DNA from: Picochlorum sp. 'celeri'
Lineage: Eukaryota > Chlorophyta > Trebouxiophyceae
Assembly (NCBI GenBank): GCA_010909725.1
Contig: JAACMV010000014.1
Location: forward strand, 372,001-436,000
Direction: 5' to 3'
Length of the DNA: 64,000 nt
Positions 19,732 to 29,933 of the stretch are shown piece after piece (the stretch's first letter is position 1; each line of letters opens with the position of its first letter). The notes under the pieces are model-generated. The model saw only the letters and a program-made list of their open reading frames with translations. It made no database searches and was not told the origin of the DNA. A program made the translations under genes and the position numbers.

Positions 19732-21379
19732 ATGTCCGGATTTCAACGTGTACAGAGTCATCACGAACTCAATGACCCGAATCATGTTCCGACAGTGGTA
19801 CGTGGCGACTATGGCCCTGAATGCTCTATATATGGTACTATGAATATTTTTACATGCATATGTAGGTTATAAAGGTCGGAACGTCGAGTTTAATCAGACC
19901 AGAGCAGAATTCTCTGAATTTATCGAGTCTCGCTGGTATCGTCGGCTTGGTCAGAGATTTGAGAAATGAAGGCTATCGAGTTGTTCTTGTTTCTAGTGGT
20001 GCTGTGGGGGTCGGTTGTCAGCGGCTGGAATTGGAAGTCCGGCCCCGGTTACTTGCGAAGAAGCAGGCTCTTGCTGCTGTTGGCCAGGTGCATTTGATGA
20101 GGTATTATGATGATCTGTTCAGTGCGTACAATATCACGTGTTCACAGGTTCTTCTGACGTTAGAGAATTTATCAAGTAGAACGACGTATTATAATGCGAT
20201 GAATACCTTCAATGAGTTGTTGAATTATGAAGTGATTCCCATTGTGAATGAGAATGATACAGTTGCTGTTGAACAGTTGAGGATTGGAGATAATGATACG
20301 CTGTCGGCGCAGGTTGCGACTCTTGTCCATGCGGATTGGTTGTTTTTATTGACTGATGTGGATGCCTTGTATACGGCGAATCCAAACGTTGATCCGAGTG
20401 CTCGTCCAATCCACTTGGTTCCTGATTTGTGGGACCTGGAGGTGAATACAAGCACAGCTGGGACGCAGTGGGGGACAGGAGGTATGGCAACAAAACTTAC
20501 AGCGGCTCGAATGGCGACAGCAGGGGGATGTAATGTAGCTATTTGCCATTTTGAGGATCCTGGCAATGTGATGGATATTCTCAGGGGAAAGCAGGTTGGA
20601 ACTGTATTCCGTGCATCAAATGCACCTGTGCGGGGGCGCAAGAGATGGATTTTAAGCATGAAGTCTATCGGTGAATTATGGCTCGATGCGGGAGCTGTGC
20701 GAGCTGTCAAGGATCGACATTGCTCCCTCTTCTCAGCCGGTATTACCAAGGTTGTGGGCCACTTTTCTGATCAGGATGTGGTGGCAATTTGTGACGAGGA
20801 AGGAAGGGAATTTGCTCGCGGTCTTGTGAATTACAACCATGTACAAGTCGATGCGGTCAAGGTACGATGCATTGTATTATTTGTACATGTTGCAGGAAGG
20901 AAGATGAAGGTATGAACACAAATACTCTTGTCATGCAGGGTGTTTCATCAAAGCAGCGCTTGAAAGAATTCGGGGACACATACGCAGAGGATGAAATCGT
21001 GCATCGATCAACCATTTGTCTTTTGATGCCTCAGAAGAAAAAGGTGACAATCATCAACGAGGCTGGCGAGGAGGAAGAAGCCGAATGCGATGATGACGAT
21101 GATGAAAGCATTGTAGACCCACTCGCAGATTCTCGCAGCACCACACCGGCCCTCCCACCAGCCATCCAATTTGTACCAGCATCTGCACTACACGGATTGT
21201 CCGATAACGCGACAAACGACGTGTCGAACAAGCTCAATGCGCTGAAATCAGACAAGAATGAGTCTGGAAAGGAATGGAAAAATGAATTGGTCAGCATCGT
21301 TGAAGAGGATTCAGACAAGACTGGTGATGCACTTGCAAAGAGTATTGAGAAGATCAATCTCGAAACGAACGACAAGTGA
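19732..21379 (+). CDS. PROB: Glutamate 5-kinase (monofunctional) with PUA domain and acidic tail
   Basis: Phosphorylates glutamate in the first step of proline synthesis. Exons 19732-19797, 19866-20861 and 20939-21379 keep frame and give 500 residues. The amino-acid kinase domain starts at VIKVGTSSLIRP and includes VLVSSGAVGVG, IPIVNENDTVAVEQLRIGDN and FLLTDVDALYT. The glycine-rich GTQWGTGGMATKLTAARMA follows. A PUA domain lies at about 250-350, ending RGLVNYN. The last 130 residues are an acidic, poorly ordered extension that bacterial enzymes lack. There is no glutamyl-phosphate reductase domain, so this is not the fused P5CS of land plants and animals. It has no obvious organelle leader. 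Confidence 0.94.
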
Positions 21380-21559
21380 TGATGGTGGTGGTGGTGAGAA
21401 AATATCTGTACCAAATCAGCAGCAGCCTGATGTACCAAATATTTGGTTCTTTAAGGAAGAAGAAGAAGAGGAAGATTTCATGACACTGCATTATTCTACT
21501 CGGCATGGCGTATCAACCGATGAATTTATATTTTGCATGATAATGTAAAACGCATCACC

Positions 21560-22345
21560 ATGGTGAGAACACGAAGATCCAAAGAAATAGAGGAAGAACA
21601 GGTGCATGACGATTCTGGGAATGCGCAGGCATCGTCGGGAAGTGATAGCGACGACGCCCCAGAAGAGGTTTCATTAGCACATAGTAAAACTGTACGCTAC
21701 TATATGCGCCATGTATTGATCCATACTGTAATGTGTGACGACGTTGTCTTTTTCTCTCTTTGGGAAACATGCAGAATGCTCTACGTGAAAGGAAACAAGA
21801 GCGATTGGTGCAGCGAGAACAGAAACAAAAAGACAAGGAAAAGCGAAACAAACGATTACAGGCGGCCCAAGCTGAAAAGAAGAAGGACCTGCCTCCTTCT
21901 GAAGAGGGCTTGGACCTCTTACCTGACACTGTCCTCGACGCTATTCGTCCACGACATGACGATGATGATGAGGGAGACGATGACGATGACGAAGATAGAC
22001 GGGTGGTCGAGAGACGGATCGTCAGTGAGCAATTACGGCATGGTATTATGCAAGGGAAGAAGAAGAAGAAATTCCAGGACAAGACTGTTGGTCCAGTACG
22101 GGTCACAACCCTCACTGCCCACTCGTATTCTTCATCAGCAGGTATGTTTTTGATTCTTCTTGGAGTGGTTTGTACCATGTGATGATTTGCACATCATGAT
22201 GATGTTTTCTATATACTATAATATAGGGTGTGAAGAAGCCAAGGCTTTCCTTCAAAAGAAATTAGGACAACGACACAAGCGTTCCTATTCTGGTGGATCA
22301 TCATCTTCGTTTGGACCAAAGAGACAAGCATATACCTATTTTTAA
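21560..22345 (+). CDS. Small charged protein, possibly nucleolar (NOL7/NUC129-like)
   Basis: Exons 21560-21691, 21775-22141 and 22227-22345 join in frame (donors GTACGC and GTATGT; acceptors CAG and TAG) to give 205 residues. The protein starts MVRTRRSKEIEEEQ and has an acidic Ser/Asp patch, then a lysine-rich coiled coil (about 50-85). A second run of Asp (about 105-125) and a KKKKKF patch follow. The C-terminus EEAKAFLQKKLGQRHKRSY resembles the short C-terminal motif of nucleolar NOL7-type proteins, where AxxFLxxxL precedes basic residues. The match is short, so nucleolar function in rRNA processing is tentative. Its stop lies 11 nt before the next ATG. Confidence 0.6.
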
Positions 22346-22356
22346 TAACACTATTC

Positions 22357-22776
22357 ATGGAAAAGGAAGGGGAAGGAAGATTGGAGACGTGGCGAGATGT
22401 GTTGAACGGACTGCTGTGTTCAAAACGGATTGATGGATACGCATTGCTGGATACATCGACGGCGAATGTCGTATTAGGATTTGGTAATTTATATGAAGGA
22501 TTTATGATTCCTGATAGCGATGGTAGTGTAAGTGGGGTTGAAGAACGGGAAGCGTTGGTTCAGAGTGTACAGAGTGTGGAGGTACCGACGAGCATTCGGT
22601 TGAAAGGCTGTGGATTTATTGTTGTTCGTCGTGAGACATCATTTATATTCGGTGTGGGGCATCGTAAAAAGCAGTCTGTGTCGCTTCATTCTCTGTATGG
22701 GGGGGTTTTGGTGGTGACGTATTCCAGAGTGTCATCTCCATCCTTGCAGGCTGTGTTGGGTGCTCTGATGGCATGA
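22357..22776 (+). CDS. Small protein, possible profilin-like fold
   Basis: Intronless ORF of 139 residues whose ATG is 11 nt after the previous stop, with no room for a separate conventional promoter. It starts with an amphipathic helix including a Trp (ETWRDVLNGLLC). Alternating strands (DGYALLDTSTANVVLGFGNL, GCGFIVVRRETSFIFGV, YGGVLVVTYSRV) and a final helix (SLQAVLGALMA) follow. Size, the N-terminal Trp helix and the helix at the end resemble profilin or a roadblock/longin fold, but key profilin residues are not clearly present. Treat the function as unknown. Confidence 0.5.
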   Translation: MEKEGEGRLETWRDVLNGLLCSKRIDGYALLDTSTANVVLGFGNLYEGFMIPDSDGSVSGVEEREALVQSVQSVEVPTSIRLKGCGFIVVRRETSFIFGVGHRKKQSVSLHSLYGGVLVVTYSRVSSPSLQAVLGALMA

Positions 22777-22934
22777 GTACAGATTCATGTGACGATACTA
22801 CCAGTCGAGTATATTGTAGAAAATTATATTTATTCTGATAACAATTCCTATTCTTATATAGTATTAACACAACAAATATTGATATATATATATATGAATG
22901 GCAGTGAGCCAGATGATGATGGCCATGGCCATCA

Positions 22935-23796
22935 TCATGATGATGAGCCAAACATCGAACTGGCAGCAGATCGTGCCATAGAGAATGATCCCGAGGCCAG
23001 ATACGTCATACCTTGCGTTCCTCCTGGGAAGAATGATGCAATATAATACACGAGTGTAATGAACTGAGTGACACACATGGCAATGGAGTATATATAGCTG
23101 TGCATCACCATGGATGCATACATGGTCCCTACAAGACTTCCAATATATGCTGCATAGCACAATAATAATATAGTAAAAGTATCACAGAGGAACGATTCGA
23201 TGAGCATCCATCTCTATATAGATTACAGAAGTAGAAAGGTGGAAACACACCTGCAGTTGGGACAAGCCTCTCTTTTGATGTGATGCTCCCAAACATGGCC
23301 TTCCATCCTCGTAAAAATCCAAGGGATGATAGAATCAACGCCGATCCCAGAGAGAATGTGATTGCGAATTTAGATGGGCGGAGAATAATCATGGGAAGAA
23401 AGATGAAAAAGGCAAGCAGCAACAGAAAGACTCCTACTCCAGCAAAAGCAGCAAAGTACACGTATTGCGTGGTCCCTGGTACTCTGCATAACGTATGAAA
23501 TTGATATAAAACCCACACATATCGCTGCTGTGATGAATAAGCATGGATGCGTACGTTTGGACTCCCTCAACTACCGATGTTGAAGCTGCTGAAACAGAAG
23601 ATACTGCATCCGTGGCCAATTTCTTCATGGACGCAGTGCCTTCTTCTGCACTTAATAATAATTTACTAGAAACGGATGATTTCATGGCATCTTTGGATTG
23701 ATAGGATTTCCAATCGGAAAGAACTGACGCTGTTTCTGCTGGTGGTTCCTTGTCAGGAGCGGTTTTACCCGAGAACCAGCCACTAAACGAGGCCAT
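22935..23796 (-). CDS. SFT2-family vesicle transport protein
   Basis: Exons 23796-23555, 23483-23251 and 23149-22935 join in frame to give 229 residues. A cytosolic, Ser-rich N-terminus of about 80 residues precedes four membrane segments: FAAFAGVGVFLLLLAFFIF, FAITFSLGSALILSSLGFL, AYIGSLVGTMYASMVMHSYI and IAMCVTQFITLVYYIASFF. The SFT2 hallmark GFLRGWKAMFGSITSKERLV sits between segments two and three. The third and fourth junctions match the family's transmembrane spacing and the protein ends with a Ser-rich tail. Members help endosome-derived vesicles fuse with the Golgi. The (CAT/ATG)n run at 22915-22945 covers the stop codon. Confidence 0.88.
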
Positions 23797-23854
23797 GGTG
23801 GATCTATTGATACTTTTTTATATAAAGAATACAGTTTGTTGACGGATTGGAGTG

Positions 23855-24163
23855 CTACATCGCTGGAAGATGAGGGATGATGATTTCAGAGGGCTGGCTA
23901 TGCACAAATGGAGCTCCATGTTGTTGAATTGGTAACACGTCACTGTTCATCATCACCTGGATAATACAGCTGTACATGGCGTATGTGAGTTGTGATGAAT
24001 GATCCAATAGGGTATATCTGCAATCGCAGATGATGCCGGGGTTCATTGTCCTTTCATTTTGAGAATGGAACGTTCCTCCTTCCTTGTCTGTAAAAGTGAA
24101 ATCGACTGGAGGCAGGCGCCCAGGTGTCGTTGACCATTGCCTGGGCCATTCACCACGATACAT
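23855..24163 (-). CDS. Hypothetical small protein
   Basis: ORF of 102 residues from an ATG at 24163 (MYRGEWPRQW). The sequence AAACAG directly upstream could also be a splice acceptor, so it may be the last exon of a longer gene. I see no motif, leader or membrane segment and do not recognise the family. Its residue mix is more protein-like than the surrounding shadow ORFs, but support is weak. Confidence 0.3.
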   Translation of the reverse strand: MYRGEWPRQWSTTPGRLPPVDFTFTDKEGGTFHSQNERTMNPGIICDCRYTLLDHSSQLTYAMYSCIIQVMMNSDVLPIQQHGAPFVHSQPSEIIIPHLPAM

Positions 24164-24597
24164 CCTGTTTTAGGCATGATATGGGATATATACACCTGAT
24201 ATAGTCAATATTAAAGGATTGATGCGTGTTTGGAAGCAGAAAGATTCACATTGATAGTGCTTGTGCGTTTGGAAAAGATTCAAGGGGTTTGACACATCCA
24301 GATTTGTGTGACAAGGTGTCATAGATGTCCCTGTTGCGTAGCTTCAAGATCTACTTTTGATATAATCATACATACATTTGATAGATTTGATATCGTTTGG
24401 GCTGGATTCTGCGAGTTGCTAGTGCTTTGTGAGTTTCGTTTTAAAATTACGCTGCCGGTCAAAGGAGTGGTTTGAGCGTTGGGCGGTGCGACGAGGAAAG
24501 GGTGCTCTTGTTCGTGCACATCGCAGTGCTTCAAATTGCATTCTTCATCTTCTATTGGTATCGAAAAAATATCTGAGATATATTTTGAGAGAAACCC
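24164..24597. other. Intergenic region
   Basis: 434 nt upstream of the F-box/LRR gene. One frame is open from 24429 across the start of that gene, but its protein shows no structure and it is out of frame with the F-box. Nothing else seen. Confidence 0.4.
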
Positions 24598-26730
24598 ATG
24601 TCTTCGAATTGGGATTTAGTCCCTATCGGGGCCTTGGAGCAGGTATGCACAGTAGTGTTTTGGTGGAAGAGGGAATTCGTACGACTCTATTGCATGCTGT
24701 TGCAGATTGCGGAATGTCTTGGGGATGATTATTCATCATTGTCAAATATGAGATTAGTATGCACAAGTTGGAGGGATGCTGTGTCGTCGGCGAGGATTTG
24801 TCTGTGTCCCAGAGGGTATGACGACAGCCCTGGTGCGTTTGTAAGACCACGGGTTTTGGATTTTTCTCGACGTCAATTTTCTCCTGTCATGAAGAGTGGT
24901 TATTTGGACAAGTTTCAAAAAGATTCTATGCGATTATTGGAGCGTTGTGTTCTCGATAATATGCAAAGGATTGCATCCTTGTCAGCCTTGGCACCTGCCA
25001 TGGAGAATTGTTTGTTGGAATTATCCTTGCAGAATTCTGCAGTGACGGATGGTATGCTATTGGATGTGCTGCCGAAATTAAAATTATTACGAGAGTTGGA
25101 TCTTCAGGGATGTTTGTATCTGCGGGGAGAATGCATACGTGGGCTTGAGTACACCAGAGAGCTGCAGGTGCTTAAACTGGGTGCATGTGGGATGGACCTC
25201 GTTGGTGCGCTGGATGCATGGAAAGCTGTGATGCCAACTCTGAAACATCTGAGAATGTTGAATATTATGAATAATATCGTATCGGATGAGTGTATAAAGG
25301 AGTTGGTTGGATGCACAAAGTTGGAATATTTGGACATTAGAAAGTGTCCAGATGTCACTCTGTATGAAGGCGTGTATCATTTAAGTAGAAGCCTCTCGCG
25401 TTTAGAAACGTTCAAACTTGGGCCTTTATATCATTGTTCAACCGATGAAATATGGCAGATGATTCCGAGGTTCAAGCATGTGAAGGCTTTGGAGATTATG
25501 GGAGCAGTAGAGAGGCATGCGAGGCCATTGACAGATGTGCTGGAAACGTCCATCTGGCATGTGCCTCGTCTTGAAAAGTTGAGTTTGATGGATTCTCAAT
25601 TTGATTGGTCGACAATAAAAGTTTTGAGTATTAGCTGTGGGGCGACACTAGAGTATTTGAATTTGAGCAGGTCTCAAAAGAAGAATGCTTTTTGGTGGGA
25701 TCAAAGATTAGAGCACCAGGACACGACTGTGGCGTTTCCGAAACTAAAGGTTCTCAAGTGCAATAATAATAGCGACATATCTTTGACATTCTTGAATCAT
25801 TTATTGGCCGCTGCGCCATTTTTAGAGGACTTGGATCTCAGTGGACTTTGCCTTGCTCCATCTGCAAAGACCACAAGGAGATACCTCGTGTCAGGATACC
25901 AAACAGGAAGTCGACAATTGAAGGAAGTATATGAATTTTCAAGAATTTTGGGGTCTTTACAGCATTTAGAAGTCTTAAAGCTAGCTGACACTCACCTTGA
26001 GAACGTACATTGCACCCATCTGAACCAGTTGCACAACCTACAAGTTGTTGACATCAGTAAGAATGCAGGGGTGACAGATGCACCATTTGATTCAGGGATG
26101 CAACAATGGAACAACATTAGGGTATTGAAATTATCGGGAACGCAGGTTAGCGTGAACTCGTTTGTTGCTGTAGGCACAGTTTTGGAGCAGTTAGCGGAAC
26201 TGCACATCTCAGGGACTATACAGGGATTGCAAGAATTTTGCGAGTCGATCAGGTCTTCTCCACTAAAAGAATTACACATAGAGGATTGTGAAAACTTGAA
26301 TGACGAGTCTTTGGGCATCATCCTGTCCAATTGCCCCGAGATCAAGGATCTATCGCTTGCAGGATGTTGTGGTCTTTCCCCAGATGGCCTCTTGCAGGTG
26401 ACCATGCTTCCCAAGCTGGAGAGGTTGAATCTTTCTCGTCTGCATAATGCACTTGATGACGATACGCTACAGTGTATCATATCAAACAACAGATCAATCA
26501 GTGAGCTTTTCCTTTCAGGACATGAGAATCTCTCAAAAGACAGTTTGGAGTTTCTCTTGAGTTCAGAAATGCTCCAATTCGTGGACATTTCGTTCTGTTT
26601 CGGCATCGGAAACGATGATCAATGCACAGAGATTGTGGCGAAAAGGGATTCTCCGATTAAAATCCGTCTCCCTCAGGGCACTTCGAGATTAGGGCTTGTA
26701 CATGCAAGGCGAAGTCTCTCATTTGAATGA
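24598..26730 (+). CDS. F-box/leucine-rich-repeat protein (FBXL type)
   Basis: Exons 24598-24642 and 24706-26730 give 689 residues. The 63 nt intron (GTATGC to TTGCAG) is a multiple of three and has no stop, so the unspliced frame also stays open. Splicing is preferred because it creates a proper F-box: NWDLVPIGALEQ joined to IAECLGDDYSSLSNMRLVC and TSWRDAV. Leucine-rich repeats follow from about residue 95 to 680, for example LRELDLQGCLYLRGECI, LEYLDIRKCPDVTL and IKDLSLAGCCGLSPDGLL, mostly the cysteine-containing type. Such proteins act as the substrate-binding part of SCF (Skp1-Cullin-F-box) ubiquitin ligases, with the repeats choosing the target. The target is unknown. The stop lies 41 nt from the convergent TrmA stop. 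Confidence 0.88.
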   Translation: MSSNWDLVPIGALEQVCTVVFWWKREFVRLYCMLLQIAECLGDDYSSLSNMRLVCTSWRDAVSSARICLCPRGYDDSPGAFVRPRVLDFSRRQFSPVMKSGYLDKFQKDSMRLLERCVLDNMQRIASLSALAPAMENCLLELSLQNSAVTDGMLLDVLPKLKLLRELDLQGCLYLRGECIRGLEYTRELQVLKLGACGMDLVGALDAWKAVMPTLKHLRMLNIMNNIVSDECIKELVGCTKLEYLDIRKCPDVTLYEGVYHLSRSLSRLETFKLGPLYHCSTDEIWQMIPRFKHVKALEIMGAVERHARPLTDVLETSIWHVPRLEKLSLMDSQFDWSTIKVLSISCGATLEYLNLSRSQKKNAFWWDQRLEHQDTTVAFPKLKVLKCNNNSDISLTFLNHLLAAAPFLEDLDLSGLCLAPSAKTTRRYLVSGYQTGSRQLKEVYEFSRILGSLQHLEVLKLADTHLENVHCTHLNQLHNLQVVDISKNAGVTDAPFDSGMQQWNNIRVLKLSGTQVSVNSFVAVGTVLEQLAELHISGTIQGLQEFCESIRSSPLKELHIEDCENLNDESLGIILSNCPEIKDLSLAGCCGLSPDGLLQVTMLPKLERLNLSRLHNALDDDTLQCIISNNRSISELFLSGHENLSKDSLEFLLSSEMLQFVDISFCFGIGNDDQCTEIVAKRDSPIKIRLPQGTSRLGLVHARRSLSFE

Positions 26731-26771
26731 ATGTCTCTCTGATTGTGTAAATCTTTACAAGATCTCATCAT

Positions 26772-28189
26772 CTATTCCACTTTTTGCCTTTTTGAGGATG
26801 TGTCATCTTGCTTTTTCTTCAGATACAAACCACACTCTACATGATTGGTGTATGGGAATTGGTCAAACATGGCAAACCTCTCAATATCAAATATACTCGA
26901 CACTGCATCATAGTCTCTCTTTAGGGTATCAGGATTGCAACTGATGTACAAGATATTATCAAACTCTTCCATCAATTTCCGCGTCTCGGGATCCAAACCA
27001 GCCCTTGGGGGATCCACAAGTAACGTTTTGAACGAGCAATCCAACAGACCACTTCCCTCCAATCGCTTATACTCTTTTCCAGACTTCCACCCCTCTGTGA
27101 ACTCCTCGCTCCTCATCCTCGCCACAAACACATTCGTCACATTATTCATCTCGAAATTCTTCCGTGCAGCTGCGACTGCAGATTTACTGACTTCAGTTGC
27201 AATTACTTTTCTAAAATTTGGTGCCACCACCGTAGTAAAATTCCCATTGCCGCAGTACAGCTCCAACAAATCATGGTCTCCAGACCCCTGCGTACACGAC
27301 ACTGCCCACCCAAGCATGGAGGAGCACGTATATGCATTCGGCTGACTAAACGCTCCTTCAACTTGAACATATCGAACAGTACCCCTATCTTGAACCTCGA
27401 AAGCTTCAATCACTTCGTCTTTATCCAAGCAAATCTTTTGCTTTCTACTTCTTCCAATCACATGTAAACACGTCAAACCTTGACAATCCGCGATAATCGA
27501 CTCCCTCATCTTTTTCGCATGCTCTGTCCACCCATCATCCAACTTTTTATGATACAGCATTGTCACCATTGCCTCCCCTGTCAGTGTCGTATGAAAATTC
27601 ACCTGGAACAACTTGTGCTTCAACGCATCATTCTCCAGCACAAGCCTTCTCACATGCGCCATGAGCGCATTCACAAGCTCTGATGCCACAGGAAACTGAT
27701 CCATTCGAATCTTTTTCGTACCATTAGGTCCATTCTCTTCCTTTTGATGCATCACATAATACATATCATCCCCATCATGCCACACTGTGAATTCAGACCT
27801 GCACACATACTCTGAATCAATTGGTAACCGATACATCTCCCTCACAGACTGAATCAAAGCACCCACCTCATCCGATAATGCCGAGCCTTTGACTCAAAAA
27901 CCTCCAACGCAGGAGGACGATATCCACTAAAAAGAGCCTCCACACGCTCCTTCTTCTCCTTCAACTGAGGAGCATACTCTCCCTTCTCCATCCGCTCAAT
28001 CACCGCAAGAGGCCCATCATTATTTTTTTTAATGCCATCGGATGCACTCATAGTGCAAATAATTCGCTGTGCAGCGCACAATCGTGTTTTAAATGCGACA
28101 GTAGAAATCTGCTGTCTCCTACTTATCGACACCGTGGCCCCAATAAGCCTTGCATGCATTCCAAAATACATGAAAAATATACTATTCAT
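26772..28189 (-). CDS. TRMA: tRNA (uracil-5-)-methyltransferase, bacterial TrmA type, with N-terminal leader
   Basis: Makes 5-methyluridine at position 54 of the tRNA T-loop. Exons 28189-27867 and 27798-26772 (donor GTGGGT, acceptor CAG; join HYRM-R-SEFTVWHDG) give 449 residues. The body is collinear with E. coli TrmA: FPVASELVNALM, HKLFQVNFHTTLTGEAMVTM, LYHKKLDDGW, LLELYCGNGNFT, VDPPRAGLD, the catalytic Cys in ILYISCNPDTL and the Glu in NHVECGLYL. About 80 extra N-terminal residues are rich in Arg, Ser and Thr and begin MNSIFFMYFGMHARLIG, suited to mitochondrial or plastid import. It lacks the RRM seen in animal TRMT2A. Bacterial ancestry is inferred from the close match. Confidence 0.93.
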
Positions 28190-28266
28190 TCAATCATTCA
28201 TTCATCGACGCCAGGATGTCATCTCTGGGATCAATGCCATGCATGCCAGCCACATCTGAGAACATC

Positions 28267-28974
28267 TCAGATATGTAGCAATCTCAGATTTCTATCAATG
28301 AATCCAATGGTATCCTCCAATCCTTCCGATCTATCTGTGAGAAAGTATACTTCTGCTGCTGAATACACGCTCCCCACGATGGCCCTCTGCGTGTACCACC
28401 GAAGATCCAGGGAAGAATCCCCAGCATACCTGACAATGCAATCAGATAGCCTCTTCACATTCTCTACTGCGTATGCCACCTCCCCTGGAGTCGCCTGGAT
28501 AGCAAGAGCACTCGCCCAAAGCTGCCTATAAGGGCTGAGCATGGTGACTCTCTGTGTCAATCCAAACAACAATTTGTCATGCCTACTTGTCTGTGTCTCA
28601 TCATGTGCTTTCTCTGCTTCTTTCTTGAGAAGTTTTTCTAGCTCATCGTTACATCGTTCGTTAAAGTGTTGCACTAATGCTCCAGGACCCCGAATCGCAC
28701 CACAACTGGCTGGCGAAAGGGATAATTCTTCTGCTGCTACTTGAAGACTCTTCCTCGTCCACCCATGAAAAGGAACGTGATGCGATACAGCTCTTTCTAG
28801 TATCTGGTCCAACATGGAATCTTTTTCAGTCATAAGGGAGCGTTTGCTAAGAAAATTAATGACCTTGTCGTGTGAATTCAAGGACATGTCTTGACCACAC
28901 AACAAGGCCCTTGCGATGCCCGACACCAGGGCCTTTCGGGCACCTGCAGTCGATCCTATGGCATGTAATGACAT
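28267..28974 (-). CDS. COQ9: COQ9 ubiquinone biosynthesis protein
   Basis: Intronless, 235 residues from ATG 28974, the first ATG in an open frame. The N-terminus (MSLHAIGSTAGARKALVSG) is basic and helical, suited to mitochondrial import. The family signature is LERAVSHHVPFHGWTRKSLQ, followed by AAEELSLSPASCG. The C-terminal segment SSLDLRWYTQRAIVGSVYSA then YFLTDRSEGLEDTIGFIDR matches the part of COQ9 with a D-W/L-x-x-YTxR pattern. COQ9 is a lipid-binding protein that presents ubiquinone precursors to the hydroxylase COQ7 at the inner mitochondrial membrane. It lies 77 nt upstream of TRMA on the same strand. Confidence 0.9.
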   Translation of the reverse strand: MSLHAIGSTAGARKALVSGIARALLCGQDMSLNSHDKVINFLSKRSLMTEKDSMLDQILERAVSHHVPFHGWTRKSLQVAAEELSLSPASCGAIRGPGALVQHFNERCNDELEKLLKKEAEKAHDETQTSRHDKLLFGLTQRVTMLSPYRQLWASALAIQATPGEVAYAVENVKRLSDCIVRYAGDSSLDLRWYTQRAIVGSVYSAAEVYFLTDRSEGLEDTIGFIDRNLRLLHI

Positions 28975-29170
28975 GATGAGTACATTATGCAATGCTAGAT
29001 GATGACAATGGGCATGAGACCTTGTTGTATAGAGAATGTCATTTTAATGGTCTATTTAGGGACGAATTCGAATGCAAGTGAGAAGAGAAGGATGAATCTG
29101 AGGCGACTGCCTGTTGCCTTTTCGACCATATTTCGTGTGTTAAAGAATAATTATCCTAGTACAAAAAATC

Positions 29171-29933
29171 ATGAAGAATTCATTCGAGACGCTAGAGGAT
29201 ATGGATGAGGAGCAGCAGAGGACAGTTCTGGAGGAAGAGTTTCAACTTTCTTGCTCTGTTGGGACCAAGGGCACACAGCCACGGCATCTACGGGATGCTT
29301 TGATATGGATTGATTTGGAAATGACTGGTACGTCGCATACACGTGAGATATATATATGTATGTATATGCCTGCAGGAGTGCATTATGACTGTTCATCCTT
29401 TTTTCTTCTTTTCCCATACATACTTGAATGCATACACTGTAGGATTGGATCTGGAGAAGGATTCTATTTTACAAATAGCCTGCATTGTAACAAATGGATC
29501 TCTATCGGAATGTATTGAAGGAGAAGAAATAGCGATACATCATAGTGATGAGGTGCTGGATGGAATGAATGAATGGTGTCAAGAGCATCATGGAAAAAGC
29601 GGCCTTGTAGACCAGGTTAGAGCAAGCAAAGTCACCATGGCTGAAGCGGAGGAGCGAGTGCTGCGATTTATAGAAACATATGCTGAGCGTAATTCTCCCA
29701 TTGCTGGAAATTCTGTGCATGTGGATGTGCAGTTTTTGAAGAAATACATGCCTCGAGTGGCATCTTATGTCCACTATAGGATTGTGGATGTCTCCACCAT
29801 TGGTGAGTTGTGCAGGCGATGGTATCCTCGAGTGCACAAACGGCATACAAAAAAGAATGCACATACCGCCATGTCGGATATTCGGGAGTCTATTGAACAG
29901 CTCAAGTTTTACAGGAAACATATTTTTAATTAA
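29171..29933 (+). CDS. ORN: Oligoribonuclease (REXO2/Orn, DEDDh 3'-5' exonuclease)
   Basis: Degrades 2-5 nt RNA fragments to mononucleotides. Exons 29171-29327 and 29443-29933 (donor GTACGT, acceptor TAG) join as MT-G-LDLEKD and give 215 residues. The four metal ligands and catalytic His are visible: Asp and Glu in IWIDLEMTG, Asp in NSVHVDVQFLKKYMP, and His and Asp in HTAMSDIRESI. About 45 residues precede the nuclease domain and are not a clear organelle leader. The stop codon (29931-29933) directly abuts the stop codon of the convergent fibrillin gene, with no base between them. Confidence 0.94.

Noticed and set aside
20862..20938. A possible 14 nt exon (20896-20909) inside the second glutamate 5-kinase intron, flanked by CAG and GTATG
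   Set aside because: The two resulting sub-introns would be 34 and 29 nt, too short for normal splicing, and inclusion causes an immediate stop. A single 77 nt intron fits.
22789..23046. + strand ORF with a His/Asp-rich stretch
   Set aside because: It lies antisense over the last SFT2 exon and its His/Asp run comes from the CAT/ATG repeat.
24429..24728. + strand ORF of 99 codons overlapping the F-box gene start
   Set aside because: Different frame from the well-supported F-box and no protein-like structure.
29092..29170. Presequence-like frame MNLRRLPVAFSTIFRVLKN just upstream of oligoribonuclease
   Set aside because: It is out of frame with the nuclease, and the only connecting intron would be about 25 nt. 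It may be chance.
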